Source: Limanda limanda
Lineage: Eukaryota > Chordata > Actinopteri > Pleuronectiformes > Pleuronectidae
Assembly: GCF_963576545.1 (NCBI RefSeq)
Contig: NW_026870468.1
Span: 186,001-250,000 of the forward strand
DNA length: 64,000 nt
Direction of reading: 5' to 3'
Part shown: piece by piece, positions 48,041 through 62,400 of the stretch
How positions within the stretch are numbered: position 1 is the stretch's first letter
Layout: the number at the start of each line of letters is the position of its first letter
Made by a program: the position numbers and the translations under genes
Notes under the pieces: generated by a model
Database searches by the model: none
What the model saw: the letters and a program-made list of their open reading frames with translations, nothing else
What the model was told of the DNA's origin: nothing

Positions 48041-51000
48041 TTGAAAAGTGGTTGCATCTGGACTAATTTGGGTCCTGCGGATCGATTGGTACCATCCCCG
48101 AGCTTGTACGACCTTCGGAAGAGGTCGACCGACGAAATTCCCCCAAATCTGAGGAGATATTCTTGAATAACTTTTTTTGTGAAGGTCGGAGAGACTTGCA
48201 AGTAGGCTCTACCCCCACTAAATGGGGTAGCGCGCATCGATCGGTACCATCCTTGAGCTTCTCCGACTTTCGGAAGGGTTAGGGTTAGGGTTAGGGATGA
48301 AAGCACATAGGAGAAAGAGATATTCTTGAATAACTTTTTTTGTGAAGGTCGGAGAGACTTGGAAAGTGGTTGCATCTGGACTAATTTGGGTCCTGCGGAT
48401 CGATTGGTACCATCCCCGAGCTTGTACGACCTTCGGAAGAGGTCGACCGACGAAATTCCCCCAAATCTGAGGAGATATTCTTGAATAACTTTTTTTGTGA
48501 AGGTCGGAGAGACTTGCAAGTAGGCTCTACCCCCACTAAATGGGGTTGCGCGCATCGATCAGTACCATCCTTGAGCTTCTCCGACTTTCGGAAGGGTTAG
48601 GGTTAGGGTTAGGGATGAAAGCACATAGGAGAAAGAGATATTCTTGAATAACTTTTTTTGTGAAGGTCGGAGAGACTTGCAAGTAGGCTCTACCCCCACT
48701 AAATGGGGTAGCGCGCATCGATCAGTACCATCCTTGAGCTTCTCCGACTTTCGGAAGGGTTAGGGTTAGGGATGAAAGCACATAGGAGAAAGAGATATTC
48801 TTGAATAACTTTTTTTGTGAAGGTCGGAGAGACTTGCAAGTAGGCTCTACCCCCACTAAATGGGGTAGCGCGCATCGATCGGTACCATCCTTGAGCTTCT
48901 CCGACTTTCGGAAGGGTTAGGGTTAGGGTTAGGGATGAAAGCACATAGGAGAAAGAGATATTCTTGAATAACTTTTTTTGTGAAGGTCGGAGAGACTTGG
49001 AAAGTGGTTGCATCTGGACTAATTTGGGTCCTGCGGATCGATTGGTACCATCCCCGAGCTTGTACGACCTTCGGAAGAGGTCGACCGACGAAATTCCCCC
49101 AAATCTGAGGAGATATTCTTGAATAACTTTTTTTGTGAAGGTCGGAGAGACTTGCAAGTAGGCTCTACCCCCACTAAATGGGGTTGCGCGCATCGATCAG
49201 TACCATCCTTGAGCTTCTCCGACTTTCGGAAGGGTTAGGGTTAGGGTTAGGGATGAAAGCACATAGGAGAAAGAGATATTCTTGAATAACTTTTTTTGTG
49301 AAGGTCGGAGAGACTTGCAAGTAGGCTCTACCCCCACTAAATGGGGTAGCGCGCATCGATCAGTACCATCCTTGAGCTTCTCCGACTTTCGGAAGGGTTA
49401 GGGTTAGGGATGAAAGCACATAGGAGAAAGAGATATTCTTGAATAACTTTTTTTGTGAAGGTCGGAGAGACTTGCAAGTAGGCTCTACCCCCACTAAATG
49501 GGGTAGCGCGCATCGATCGGTACCATCCTTGAGCTTCTCCGACTTTCGGAAGGGTTAGGGTTAGGGTTAGGGATGAAAGCACATAGGAGAAAGAGATATT
49601 CTTGAATAACTTTTTTTGTGAAGGTCGGAGAGACTTGCAAGTAGGCTCTACCCCCACTAAATGGGGTAGCGCGCATCGATCGGTACCATCCTTGAGCTTC
49701 TCCGACTTTCGGAAGGGTTAGGGTTAGGGTTAGGGATGAAAGCACATAGGAGAAAGAGATATTCTTGAATAACTTTTTTTGTGAAGGTCGGAGAGACTTG
49801 GAAAGTGGTTGCATCTGGACTAATTTGGGTCCTGCAGATCGATTGGTACCATCCCCGAGCTTGTACGACCTTCGAAAGAGGTCGACCGACGAAATTCCCC
49901 CAAATCTGAGGAGATATTCTTGAATAACTTTTTTTGTGAAGGTCGGAGAGACTTGCAAGTAGGCTCTACCCCCACTAAATGGGGTAGCGCGCATCGATCG
50001 GTACCATCCTTGAGCTTCTCCGACTTTCGGAAGGGTTAGGGTTAGGGATGAAAGCACATAGGAGAAAGAGATATTCTTGAATAACTTTTTTTGTGAAGGT
50101 CGGAGAGACTTGGAAAGTGGTTGCATCTGGACTAATTTGGGTCCTGCGGATCGATTGGTACCATCCCCGAGCTTGTACGACCTTCGGAAGAGGTCGACCG
50201 ACGAAATTCCCCCAAATCTGAGGAGATATTCTTGAATAACTTTTTTTGTGAAGGTCGGAGAGACTTGCAAGTAGGCTCTACCCCCACTAAATGGGGTTGC
50301 GCGCATCGATCGGTACCATCCTTGAGCTTCTCCGACTTTCGGAAGGGTTAGGGTTAGGGTTAGGGATGAAAGCACATAGGAGAAAGAGATATTCTTGAAT
50401 AACTTTTTTTGTGAAGGTCGGAGAGACTTGCAAGTAGGCTTTACCCCCACTAAATGGGGTAGCGCGCATCGATCGGTACCATCCTTGAGCTTCTCCGACT
50501 TTCGGAAGGGTTAGGGTTAGGGTTAGGGATGAAAGCACATAGGAGAAAGAGATATTCTTGAATAACTTTTTTTGTGAAGGTCGGAGAGACTTGGAAAGTG
50601 GTTGCATCTGGACTAATTTGGGTCCTGCAGATCGATTGGTACCATCCCCGAGCTTGTACGACCTTCGGAAGAGGTCGACCGACGAAATTCCCCCAAATCT
50701 GAGGAGATATTCTTGAATAACTTTTTTTGTGAAGGTCGGAGAGACTTGCAAGTAGGCTCTACCCCCACTAAATGGGGTTGCGCGCATCGATCGGTACCAT
50801 CCTTGAGCTTCTCCGACTTTCGGAAGGGTTAGGGTTAGGGTTAGGGATGAAAGCACATAGGAGAAAGAGATATTCTTGAATAACTTTTTTTGTGAAGGTC
50901 GGAGAGACTTGCAAGTAGGCTCTACCCCCACTAAATGGGGTAGCGCGCATCGATCGGTACCATCCTTGAGCTTCTCCGACTTTCGGAAGGGTTAGGGTTA

Positions 51001-52514
51001 GGGTTAGGGATGAAAGCACATAGGAGAAAGAGATATTCTTGAATAACTTTTTTTGTGAAGGTCGGAGAGACTTGGAAAGTGGTTGCATCTGGACTAATTT
51101 GGGTCCTGCGGATCGATTGGTACCATCCCCGAGCTTGTACGACCTTCGGAAGAGGTCGACCGACGAAATTCCCCCAAATCTGAGGAGATATTCTTGAATA
51201 ACTTTTTTTGTGAAGGTCGGAGAGACTTGCAAGTAGGCTCTACCCCCACTAAATGGGGTTGCGCGCATCGATCAGTACCATCCTTGAGCTTCTCCGACTT
51301 TCGGAAGGGTTAGGGTTAGGGTTAGGGATGAAAGCACATAGGAGAAAGAGATATTCTTGAATAACTTTTTTTGTGAAGGTCGGAGAGACTTGGAAAGTGG
51401 TTGCATCTGGACTAATTTGGGTCCTGCGGATCGATTGGTACCATCCCCGAGCTTGTACGACCTTCGGAAGAGGTCGACCGACGAAATTCCCCCAAATCTG
51501 AGGAGATATTCTTGAATAACTTTTTTTGTGAAGGTCGGAGAGACTTGCAAGTAGGCTCTACCCCCACTAAATGGGGTTGCGCGCATCGATCAGTACCATC
51601 CTTGAGCTTCTCCGACTTTCGGAAGGGTTAGGGTTAGGGTTAGGGATGAAAGCACATAGGAGAAAGAGATATTCTTGAATAACTTTTTTTGTGAAGGTCG
51701 GAGAGACTTGGAAAGTGGTTGCATCTGGACTAATTTGGGTCCTGCGGATCGATTGGTACCATCCCCGAGCTTGTACGACCTTCGGAAGAGGTCGACCGAC
51801 GAAATTCCCCCAAATCTGAGGAGATATTCTTGAATAACTTTTTTTGTGAAGGTCGGAGAGACTTGCAAGTAGGCTCTACCCCCACTAAATGGGGTTGCGC
51901 GCATCGATCAGTACCATCCTTGAGCTTCTCCGACTTTCGGAAGGGTTAGGGTTAGGGTTAGGGATGAAAGCACATAGGAGAAAGAGATATTCTTGAATAA
52001 CTTTTTTTGTGAAGGTCGGAGAGACTTGCAAGTAGGCTCTACCCCCACTAAATGGGGTAGCGCGCATCGATCGGTACCATCCTTGAGCTTCTCCGACTTT
52101 CGGAAGGGTTAGGGTTAGGGTTAGGGATGAAAGCACATAGGAGAAAGAGATATTCTTGAATAACTTTTTTTGTGAAGGTCGGAGAGACTTGCAAGTAGGC
52201 TCTACCCCCACTAAATGGGGTAGCGCACATCGATCGGTACCATCCTTGAGCTTCTCCGACTTTCGGAAGGGTTAGGGTTAGGGTTAGGGATGAAAGCACA
52301 TAGGAGAAAGAGATATTCTTGAATAACTTTTTTTGTGAAGGTCGGAGAGACTTGCAAGTAGGCTCTACCCCCACTAAATGGGGTAGCGCGCATCGATCGG
52401 TACCATCCTTGAGCTTCTCCGACTTTCGGAAGGGTTAGGGTTAGGGTTAGGGATGAAAGCACATAGGAGAAAGAGATATTCTTGAATAACTTTTTTTGTG
52501 AAGGTCGGAGAGAC
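48041..52514 (+). repeat. HOR segment, 4,474 bp (A-runs 1,3,4,1,2,2,1,1,4)
   Basis: Three short A units at 48677, 49315 and 49953. The part 49472-52351 matches 34734-37613 (shift 14,738) and also 60052 onward (shift 10,580). The final A (52352) has CATCCTTGAG, not the CATCATTGAG that closes the earlier segments, so the marker was lost or never gained in this lineage. Confidence 0.84.
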
Positions 52515-55500
52515 TTGAAAAGTGGTTGCATCTGGACTAATTTGGGTCCTGCGGATCGATTGGTACCATCCCCGAGCTTGTACGACCTTCGGAAGAGGTC
52601 GACCGACGAAATTCCCCCAAATCTGAGGAGATATTCTTGAATAACTTTTTTTGTGAAGGTCGGAGAGACTTGCAAGTAGAATCTACCCCCACTAAATGGG
52701 GTTGCGCGCATCGATCGGTACCATCCTTGAGCTTCTCCGACTTTCGGAAGGGTTAGGGTTAGGGTTAGGGATGAAAGCACATAGGAGAAAGAGATATTCT
52801 TGAATAACTTTTTTTGTGAAGGTCGGAGAGACTTGCAAGTAGGCTTTACCCCCACTAAATGGGGTAGCGCGCATCGATCGGTACCATCCTTGAGCTTCTC
52901 CGACTTTCGGAAGGGTTAGGGTTAGGGTTAGGGATGAAAGCACATAGGAGAAAGAGATATTCTTGAATAACTTTTTTTGTGAAGGTCGGAGAGACTTGGA
53001 AAGTGGTTGCATCTGGACTAATTTGGGTCCTGCGGATCGATTGGTACCATCCCCGAGCTTGTACGACCTTCGGAAGAGGTCGACCGACGAAATTCCCCCA
53101 AATCTGAGGAGATATTCTTGAATAACTTTTTTTGTGAAGGTCGGAGAGACTTGCAAGTAGGCTCTACCCCCACTAAATGGGGTTGCGCGCATCGATCGGT
53201 ACCATCCTTGAGCTTCTCCGACTTTCGGAAGGGTTAGGGTTAGGGATGAAAGCACATAGGAGAAAGAGATATTCTTGAATAACTTTTTTTGTGAAGGTCG
53301 GAGAGACTTGCAAGTAGGCTCTACCCCCACTAAATGGGGTAGCGCGCATCGATCGGTACCATCCTTGAGCTTCTCCGACTTTCGGAAGGGTTAGGGTTAG
53401 GGTTAGGGATGAAAGCACATAGGAGAAAGAGATATTCTTGAATAACTTTTTTTGTGAAGGTCGGAGAGACTTGGAAAGTGGTTGCATCTGGACTAATTTG
53501 GGTCCTGCGGATCGATTGGTACCATCCCCGAGCTTGTTCGACCTTCGGAAGAGGTCGACCGACGAAATTCCCCCAAATCTGAGGAGATATTCTTGAATAA
53601 CTTTTTTTGTGAAGGTCGGAGAGACTTGCAAGTAGGCTCTACCCCCACTAAATGGGGTTGCGCACATCGATCAGTACCATCCTTGAGCTTCTCCGACTTT
53701 CGGAAGGGTTAGGGTTAGGGTTAGGGATGAAAGCACATAGGAGAAAGAGATATTCTTGAATAACTTTTTTTGTGAAGGTCGGAGAGACTTGCAAGTAGGC
53801 TCTACCCCCACTAAATGGGGTAGCGCGCATCGATCGGTACCATCCTTGAGCTTCTCCGACTTTCGGAAGGGTTAGGGTTAGGGTTAGGGATGAAAGCACA
53901 TAGGAGAAAGAGATATTCTTGAATAACTTTTTTTGTGAAGGTCGGAGAGACTTGCAAGTAGGCTCTACCCCCACTAAATGGGGTAGCGCACATCGATCGG
54001 TACCATCCTTGAGCTTCTCCGACTTTCGGAAGGGTTAGGGTTAGGGTTAGGGATGAAAGCACATAGGAGAAAGAGATATTCTTGAATAACTTTTTTTGTG
54101 AAGGTCGGAGAGACTTGCAAGTAGGCTCTACCCCCACTAAATGGGGTAGCGCGCATCGATCGGTACCATCCTTGAGCTTCTCCGACTTTCGGAAGGGTTA
54201 GGGTTAGGGTTAGGGATGAAAGCACATAGGAGAAAGAGATATTCTTGAATAACTTTTTTTGTGAAGGTCGGAGAGACTTGAAAAGTGGTTGCATCTGGAC
54301 TAATTTGGGTCCTGCGGATCGATTGGTACCATCCCCGAGTTTGTACGACCTTCGGAAGAGGTCGACCGACGAAATTCCCCCAAATCTGAGGAGATATTCT
54401 TGAATAACTTTTTTTGTGAAGGTCGGAGAGACTTGCAAGTAGGCTCTACCCCCACTAAATGGGGTTGCGCGCATCGATCGGTACCATCCTTGAGCTTCTC
54501 CGACTTTCGGAAGGGTTAGGGTTAGGGTTAGGGATGAAAGCACATAGGAGAAAGAGATATTCTTGAATAACTTTTTTTGTGAAGGTCGGAGAGACTTGCA
54601 AGTAGGCTTTACCCCCACTAAATGGGGTAGCGCGCATCGATCGGTACCATCCTTGAGCTTCTCCGACTTTCGGAAGGGTTAGGGTTAGGGTTAGGGATGA
54701 AAGCACATAGGAGAAAGAGATATTCTTGAATAACTTTTTTTGTGAAGGTCGGAGAGACTTGGAAAGTGGTTGCATCTGGACTACTTTGGGTCCTGCGGAT
54801 CGATTGGTACCATCCCCGAGCTTGTACGACCTTCGGAAGAGGTCGACCGACGAAATTCCCCCAAATCTGAGGAGATATTCTTGAATAACTTTTTTTGTGA
54901 AGGTCGGAGAGACTTGCAAGTAGGCTCTACCCCCACTAAATGGGGTAGCGCGCATCGATCGGTACCATCCTTGAGCTTCTCCGACTTTCGGAAGGGTTAG
55001 GGTTAGGGTTAGGGATGAAAGCACATAGGAGAAAGAGATATTCTTGAATAACTTTTTTTGTGAAGGTCGGAGAGACTTGCAAGTAGGCTCTACCCCCACT
55101 AAATGGGGTAGCGCTCATCGATCGGTACCATCCTTGAGCTTCTCCGACTTTCGGAAGGGTTAGGGTTAGGGTTAGGGATGAAAGCACATAGGAGAAAGAG
55201 ATATTCTTGAATAACTTTTTTTGTGAAGGTCGGAGAGACTTGGAAAGTGGTTGCATCTGGACTAATTTGGGTCCTGCGGATCGATTGGTACCATCCCCGA
55301 GCTTGTACGACCTTCGGAAGAGGTCGACCGACGAAATTCCCCCAAATCTGAGGAGATATTCTTGAATAAATTTTTTTGTGAAGGTCGGAGAGACTTGCAA
55401 GTAGGCTCTACCCCCACTAAATGGGGTTGCGCGCATCGATCAGTACCATCCTTGAGCTTCTCCGACTTTCGGAAGGGTTAGGGTTAGGGTTAGGGATGAA

Positions 55501-58500
55501 AGCACATAGGAGAAAGAGATATTCTTGAATAACTTTTTTTGTGAAGGTCGGAGAGACTTGGAAAGTGGTTGCATCTGGACTAATTTGGGTCCTGCGGATC
55601 GATTGGTACCATCCCCGAGCTTGTACGACCTTCGGAAGAGGTCGACCGACGAAATTCCCCCAAATCTGAGGAGATATTCTTGAATAACTTTTTTTGTGAA
55701 GGTCGGAGAGACTTGCAAGTAGGCTCTACCCCCACTAAATGGGGTTGCACGCATTGATCAGTACCATCCTTGAGCTTCTCCGACTTTCGGAAGGGTTAGG
55801 GTTAGGGTTAGGGATGAAAGCACATAGGAGAAAGAGATATTCTTGAATAACTTTTTTTGTGAAGGTCGGAGAGACTTGCAAGTAGGCTCTACCCCCACTA
55901 AATGGGGTAGCGCGCATCGATCGGTACCATCCTTGAGCTTCTCCGACTTTCGGATGGGTTAGGGTTAGGGTTAGGGATGAAAGCACATAGGAGAAAGAGA
56001 TATTCTTGAATAACTTTTTTTGTGAAGGTCGGAGAGACTTGCAAGTAGGCTCTACCCCCACTAAATGGGGTAGCGCGCATCGATCGGTACCATCCTTGAG
56101 CTTCTCCGACTTTCGGAAGGGTTAGGGTTAGGGTTAGGGATGAAAGCACATAGGAGAAAGAGATATTCTTGAATAACTTTTTTTGTGAAGGTCGGAGAGA
56201 CTTGCAAGTAGGCTCTACCCCCACTAAATGGGGTAGCGCGCATCGATCGGTACCATCCTTGAGCTTCTCCGACTTTCGGAAGGGTTAGGGTTAGGGTTAG
56301 GGATGAAAGCACATAGGAGAAAGAGATATTCTTGAATAACTTTTTTTGTGAAGGTCGGAGAGACTTGAAAAGTGGTTGCATCTGGACTAATTTGGGTCTT
56401 GCGGATCGATTGGTACCATCCCCGAGCTTGTACGACCTTCGGAAGAGGTCGACCGACGAAATTCCCCCAAATCTGAGGAGATATTCTTGAATAACTTTTT
56501 TTGTGAAGGTCGGAGAGACTTGCAAGTAGGCTCTACCCCCACTAAATGGGGTTGCGCGCATCGATCAGTACCATCCTTGAGCTTCTCCGACTTTCGGAAG
56601 GGTTAGGGTTAGGGTTAGGGATGAAAGCACATAGGAGAAAGAGATATTCTTGAATAACTTTTTTTGTGAAGGTCGGAGAGACTTGCAAGTAGGCTCTACC
56701 CCCACTAAATGGGGTAGCGCGCATCGATCGGTACCATCCTTGAGCTTCTCCGACTTTCGGAAGGGTTAGGGTTAGGGTTAGGGATGAAAGCACATAGGAG
56801 AAAGAGATATTCTTGAATAACTTTTTTTGTGAAGGTCGGAGAGACTTGCAAGTAGGCTCTACCCCCACTAAATGGGGTAGCGCGCATCGATCGGTACCAT
56901 CCTTGAGCTTCTCCGACTTTCGGAAGGGTTAGGGTTAGGGTTAGGGATGAAAGCACATAGGAGAAAGAGATATTCTTGAATAACTTTTTTTGTGAAGGTC
57001 GGAGAGACTTGCAAGTAGGCTCTACCCCCACTAAATGGGGTAGCGCGCATCGATCGGTACCATCCTTGAGCTTCTCCGACTTTCGGAAGGGTTAGGGTTA
57101 GGGTTAGGGATGAAAGCACATAGGAGAAAGAGATATTCTTGAATAACTTTTTTTGTGAAGGTCGGAGAGACTTGCAAGTAGGCTCTACCCCCACTAAATG
57201 GGGTAGCGCGCATCGATCGGTACCATCCTTGAGCTTCTCCGACTTTCGGAAGGGTTAGGGTTAGGGTTAGGGATGAAAGCACATAGGAGAAAGAGATATT
57301 CTTGAATAACTTTTTTTGTGAAGGTCGGAGAGACTTGAAAAGTGGTTGCATCTGGACTAATTTGGGTCCTGCGGATCGATTGGTACCATCCCCGAGCTTG
57401 TACGACCTTCGGAAGAGGTCGACCGACGAAATTCCCCCAAATCTGAGGAGATATTCTTGAATAACTTTTTTTGTGAAGGTCGGAGAGACTTGCAAGTAGG
57501 CTTTACCCCCACTAAATGGGGTTGCGCGCATCGATCGGTACCATCCCCGAGCTTCTCCGACTTTCGGAAGGGTTAGGGTTAGGGTTAGGGATGAAAGCAC
57601 ATAGGAGAAAGAGATATTCTTGAATAACTTTTTTTGTGAAGGTCGGAGAGACTTGCAAGTAGGCTTTACCCCCACTAAATGGGGTAGCGCGCATCGATCG
57701 GTACCATCCTTGAGCTTCTCCGACTTTCGGAAGGGTTAGGGTTAGGGTTAGGGATGAAAGCACATAGGAGAAAGAGATATTCTTGAATAACTTTTTTTGT
57801 GAAGGTCGGAGAGACTTGGAAAGTGGTTGCATCTGGACTAATTTGGGTCCTGCGGATCGATTGGTACCATCCCCGAGCTTGTACGACCTTCGGAAGAGGT
57901 CGACCGACGAAATTCCCCCAAATCTGAGGAGATATTCTTGAATAACTTTTTTTGTGAAGGTCGGAGAGACTTGCAAGTAGGCTCTACCCCCACTAAATGG
58001 GGTAGCGCGCATCGATCGGTACCATCCTTGAGCTTCTCCGACTTTCGGAAGGGTTAGGGTTAGGGTTAGGGATGAAAGCACATAGGAGAAAGAGATATTC
58101 TTGAATAACTTTTTTTGTGAAGGTCGGAGAGACTTGCAAGTAGGCTCTACCCCCACTAAATGGGGTAGCGCGCATCGATCGGTACCATCCTTGAGCTTCT
58201 CCGACTTTCGGAAGGGTTAGGGTTAGGGTTAGGGATGAAAGCACATAGGAGAAAGAGATATTCTTGAATAACTTTTTTTGTGAAGGTCGGAGAGACTTGG
58301 AAAGTGGTTGCATATGGACTAATTTGGGTCCTGCAGATCGATTGGTACCATCCCCGAGCTTGTACGACCTTCGGAAGAGGTCGACCGACGAAATTCCCCC
58401 AAATCTGAGGAGATATTCTTGAATAACTTTTTTTGTGAAGGTCGGAGAGACTTGCAAGTAGGCTCTACCCCCACTAAATGGGGTTGCGCGCATCGATCAG

Positions 58501-59421
58501 TACCATCCTTGAGCTTCTCCGACTTTCGGAAGGGTTAGGGTTAGGGTTAGGGATGAAAGCACATAGGAGAAAGAGATATTCTTGAATAACTTTTTTTGTG
58601 AAGGTCGGAGAGACTTGGAAAGTGGTTGCATCTGGACTAATTTGGGTCCTGCGGATCGATTGGTACCATCCCCGAGCTTGTACGACCTTCGGAAGAGGTC
58701 GACCGACGAAATTCCCCCAAATCTGAGGAGATATTCTTGAATAACTTTTTTTGTGAAGGTCGGAGAGACTTGCAAGTAGGCTCTACCCCCACTAAATGGG
58801 GTTGCGCGCATTGATCAGTACCATCCTTGAGCTTCTCCGACTTTCGGAAGGGTTAGGGTTAGGGTTAGGGATGAAAGCACATAGGAGAAAGAGATATTCT
58901 TGAATAACTTTTTTTGTGAAGGTCGGAGAGACTTGCAAGTAGGCTCTACCCCCACTAAATGGGGTAGCGCGCATCGATCGGTACCATCCTTGAGCTTCTC
59001 CGACTTTCGGAAGGGTTAGGGTTAGGGTTAGGGATGAAAGCACATAGGAGAAAGAGATATTCTTGAATAACTTTTTTTGTGAAGGTCGGAGAGACTTGCA
59101 AGTAGGCTCTACCCCCACTAAATGGGGTAGCGCGCATCGATCGGTACCATCCTTGAGCTTCTCCGACTTTCGGAAGGGTTAGGGTTAGGGTTAGGGATGA
59201 AAGCACATAGGAGAAAGAGATATTCTTGAATAACTTTTTTTGTGAAGGTCGGAGAGACTTGCAAGTAGGCTCTACCCCCACTAAATGGGGTAGCGCGCAT
59301 CGATCGGTACCATCATTGAGCTTCTCCGACTTTCGGAAGGGTTAGGGTTAGGGTTAGGGATGAAAGCACATAGGAGAAAGAGATATTCTTGAATAACTTT
59401 TTTTGTGAAGGTCGGAGAGAC
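52515..59421 (+). repeat. Long HOR segment, 6,907 bp, containing block alpha copy 3
   Basis: A-runs 2,2,4,2,2,1,4,5,2,2,1,4. Within it 53626-57334 is the third copy of block alpha, sharing CTACTTTGGG (B 54759), AAATTTTTTT (B 55240) and GCACGCATTGATC (A 55713) with the copy 45,533 bp upstream. Private changes here include TAGAATCTACC in A 52670, GCGCTCATCG in A 55077, CGGATGGGTTAG in A 55876, GGGTCTTGCGG in B 56365 and GCATATGGAC in B 58297. It ends with the CATCATTGAG A at 59259. Confidence 0.85.
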
Positions 59422-62400
59422 TTGAAAAGTGGTTGCATCTGGACTAATTTGGGTCCTGCGGATCGATTGGTACCATCCCCGAGCTTGTACGACCTTCGGA
59501 AGAGGTCGACCGACGAAATTCCCCCAAATCTGAGGAGATATTCTTGAATAACTTTTTTTGTGAAGGTCGGAGAGACTTGCAAGTAGGCTCTACCCCCACT
59601 AAATGGGGTAGCGCGCATCGATCGGTACCATCCTTGAGCTTCTCCGACTTTCGGAAGGGTTAGGGTTAGGGTTAGGGATGAAAGCACATAGGAGAAAGAG
59701 ATATTCTTGAATAACTTTTTTTGTGAAGGTCGGAGAGACTTGGAAAGTGGTTGCATCTGGACTAATTTGGGTCCTGCGGATCGATTGGTACCATCCCCGA
59801 GCTTGTACGACCTTCGGAAGAGGTCGACCGACGAAATTCCCCCAAATCTGAGGAGATATTCTTGAATAACTTTTTTTGTGAAGGTCGGAGAGACTTGCAA
59901 GTAGGCTCTACCCCCACTAAATGGGGTTGCGCGCATCGATCAGTACCATCCTTGAGCTTCTCCGACTTTCGGAAGGGTTAGGGTTAGGGATGAAAGCACA
60001 TAGGAGAAAGAGATATTCTTGAATAACTTTTTTTGTGAAGGTCGGAGAGACTTGCAAGTAGGCTCTACCCCCACTAAATGGGGTAGCGCGCATCGATCGG
60101 TACTATCCTTGAGCTTCTCCGACTTTCGGAAGGGTTAGGGTTAGGGTTAGGGATGAAAGCACATAGGAGAAAGAGATATTCTTGAATAACTTTTTTTGTG
60201 AAGGTCGGAGAGACTTGCAAGTAGGCTCTACCCCCACTAAATGGGGTAGCGCGCATCGATCGGTACCATCCTTGAGCTTCTCCGACTTTCGGAAGGGTTA
60301 GGGTTAGGGTTAGGGATGAAAGCACATAGGAGAAAGAGATATTCTTGAATAACTTTTTTTGTGAAGGTCGGAGAGACTTGGAAAGTGGTTGCATCTGGAC
60401 TAATTTGGGTCCTGCAGATCGATTGGTACCATCCCCGAGCTTGTACGACCTTCGAAAGAGGTCGACCGACGAAATTCCCCCAAATCTGAGGAGATATTCT
60501 TGAATAACTTTTTTTGTGAAGGTCGGAGAGACTTGCAAGTAGGCTCTACCCCCACTAAATGGGGTAGCGCGCATCGATCGGTACCATCCTTGAGCTTCTC
60601 CGACTTTCGGAAGGGTTAGGGTTAGGGATGAAAGCACATAGGAGAAAGAGATATTCTTGAATAACTTTTTTTGTGAAGGTCGGAGAGACTTGGAAAGTGG
60701 TTGCATCTGGACTAATTTGGGTCCTGCGGATCGATTGGTACCATCCCCGAGCTTGTACGACCTTCGGAAGAGGTCGACCGACGAAATTCCCCCAAATCTG
60801 AGGAGATATTCTTGAATAACTTTTTTTGTGAAGGTCGGAGAGACTTGCAAGTAGGCTCTACCCCCACTAAATGGGGTTGCGCGCATCGATCGGTACCATC
60901 CTTGAGCTTCTCCGACTTTCGGAAGGGTTAGGGTTAGGGTTAGGGATGAAAGCACATAGGAGAAAGAGATATTCTTGAATAACTTTTTTTGTGAAGGTCG
61001 GAGAGACTTGCAAGTAGGCTTTACCCCCACTAAATGGGGTCGCGCATCGATCGGTACCATCCTTGAGCTTCTCCGACTTTCGGAAGGGTTAGGGTTAGGG
61101 TTAGGGATGAAAGCACATAGGAGAAAGAGATATTCTTGAATAACTTTTTTTGTGAAGGTCGGAGAGACTTGGAAAGTGGTTGCATCTGGACTAATTTGGG
61201 TCCTGCGGATCGATTGGTACCATCCTCGAGCTTGTACGACCTTCGGAAGAGGTCGACCGACGAAATTCCCCCAAATCTGAGGAGATATTCTTGAATAACT
61301 TTTTTTGTGAAGGTCGGAGAGACTTGCAAGTAGGCTCTACCCCCACTAAATGGGGTTGCGCGCATCGATCGGTACCATCCTTGAGCTTCTCCGACTTTCG
61401 GAAGGGTTAGGGTTAGGGTTAGGGATGAAAGCACATAGGAGAAAGAGATATTCTTGAATAACTTTTTTTGTGAAGGTCGGAGAGACTTGCAAGTAGGCTC
61501 TACCCCCACTAAATGGGGTAGCGCGCATCGATCGGTACCATCCTTGAGCTTCTCCGACTTTCGGAAGGGTTAGGGTTAGGGTTAGGGATGAAAGCACATA
61601 GGAGAAAGAGATATTCTTGAATAACTTTTTTTGTGAAGGTCGGAGAGACTTGGAAAGTGGTTGCATCTGGACTAATTTGGGTCCTGCGGATCGATTGGTA
61701 CCATCCCCGAGCTTGTACGACCTTCGGAAGAGGTCGACCGACGAAATTCCCCCAAATCTGAGGAGATATTCTTGAATAACTTTTTTTGTGAAGGTCGGAG
61801 AGACTTGCAAGTAGGCTCTACCCCCACTAAATGGGGTTGCGCGCATCGATCAGTACCATCCTTGAGCTTCTCCGACTTTCGGAAGGGTTAGGGTTAGGGT
61901 TAGGGATGAAAGCACATAGGAGAAAGAGATATTCTTGAATAACTTTTTTTGTGAAGGTCGGAGAGACTTGGAAAGTGGTTGCATCTGGACTAATTTGGGT
62001 CCTGCGGATCGATTGGTACCATCCCCAAGCTTGTACGACCTTCGGAAGAGGTCGACCGACGAAATTCCCCCAAATCTGAGGAGATATTCTTGAATAACTT
62101 TTTTTGTGAAGGTCGGAGAGACTTGCAAGTAGGCTCTACCCCCACTAAATGGGGTTGCGCGCATCGATCAGTACCATCCTTGAGCTTCTCCGACTTTCGG
62201 AAGGGTTAGGGTTAGGGTTAGGGATGAAAGCACATAGGAGAAAGAGATATTCTTGAATAACTTTTTTTGTGAAGGTCGGAGAGACTTGGAAAGTGGTTGC
62301 ATCTGGACTAATTTGGGTCCTGCGGATCGATTGGTACCATCCCCGAGCTTGTACGACCTTCGGAAGAGGTCGACCGACGAAATTCCCCCAAATCTGAGGA

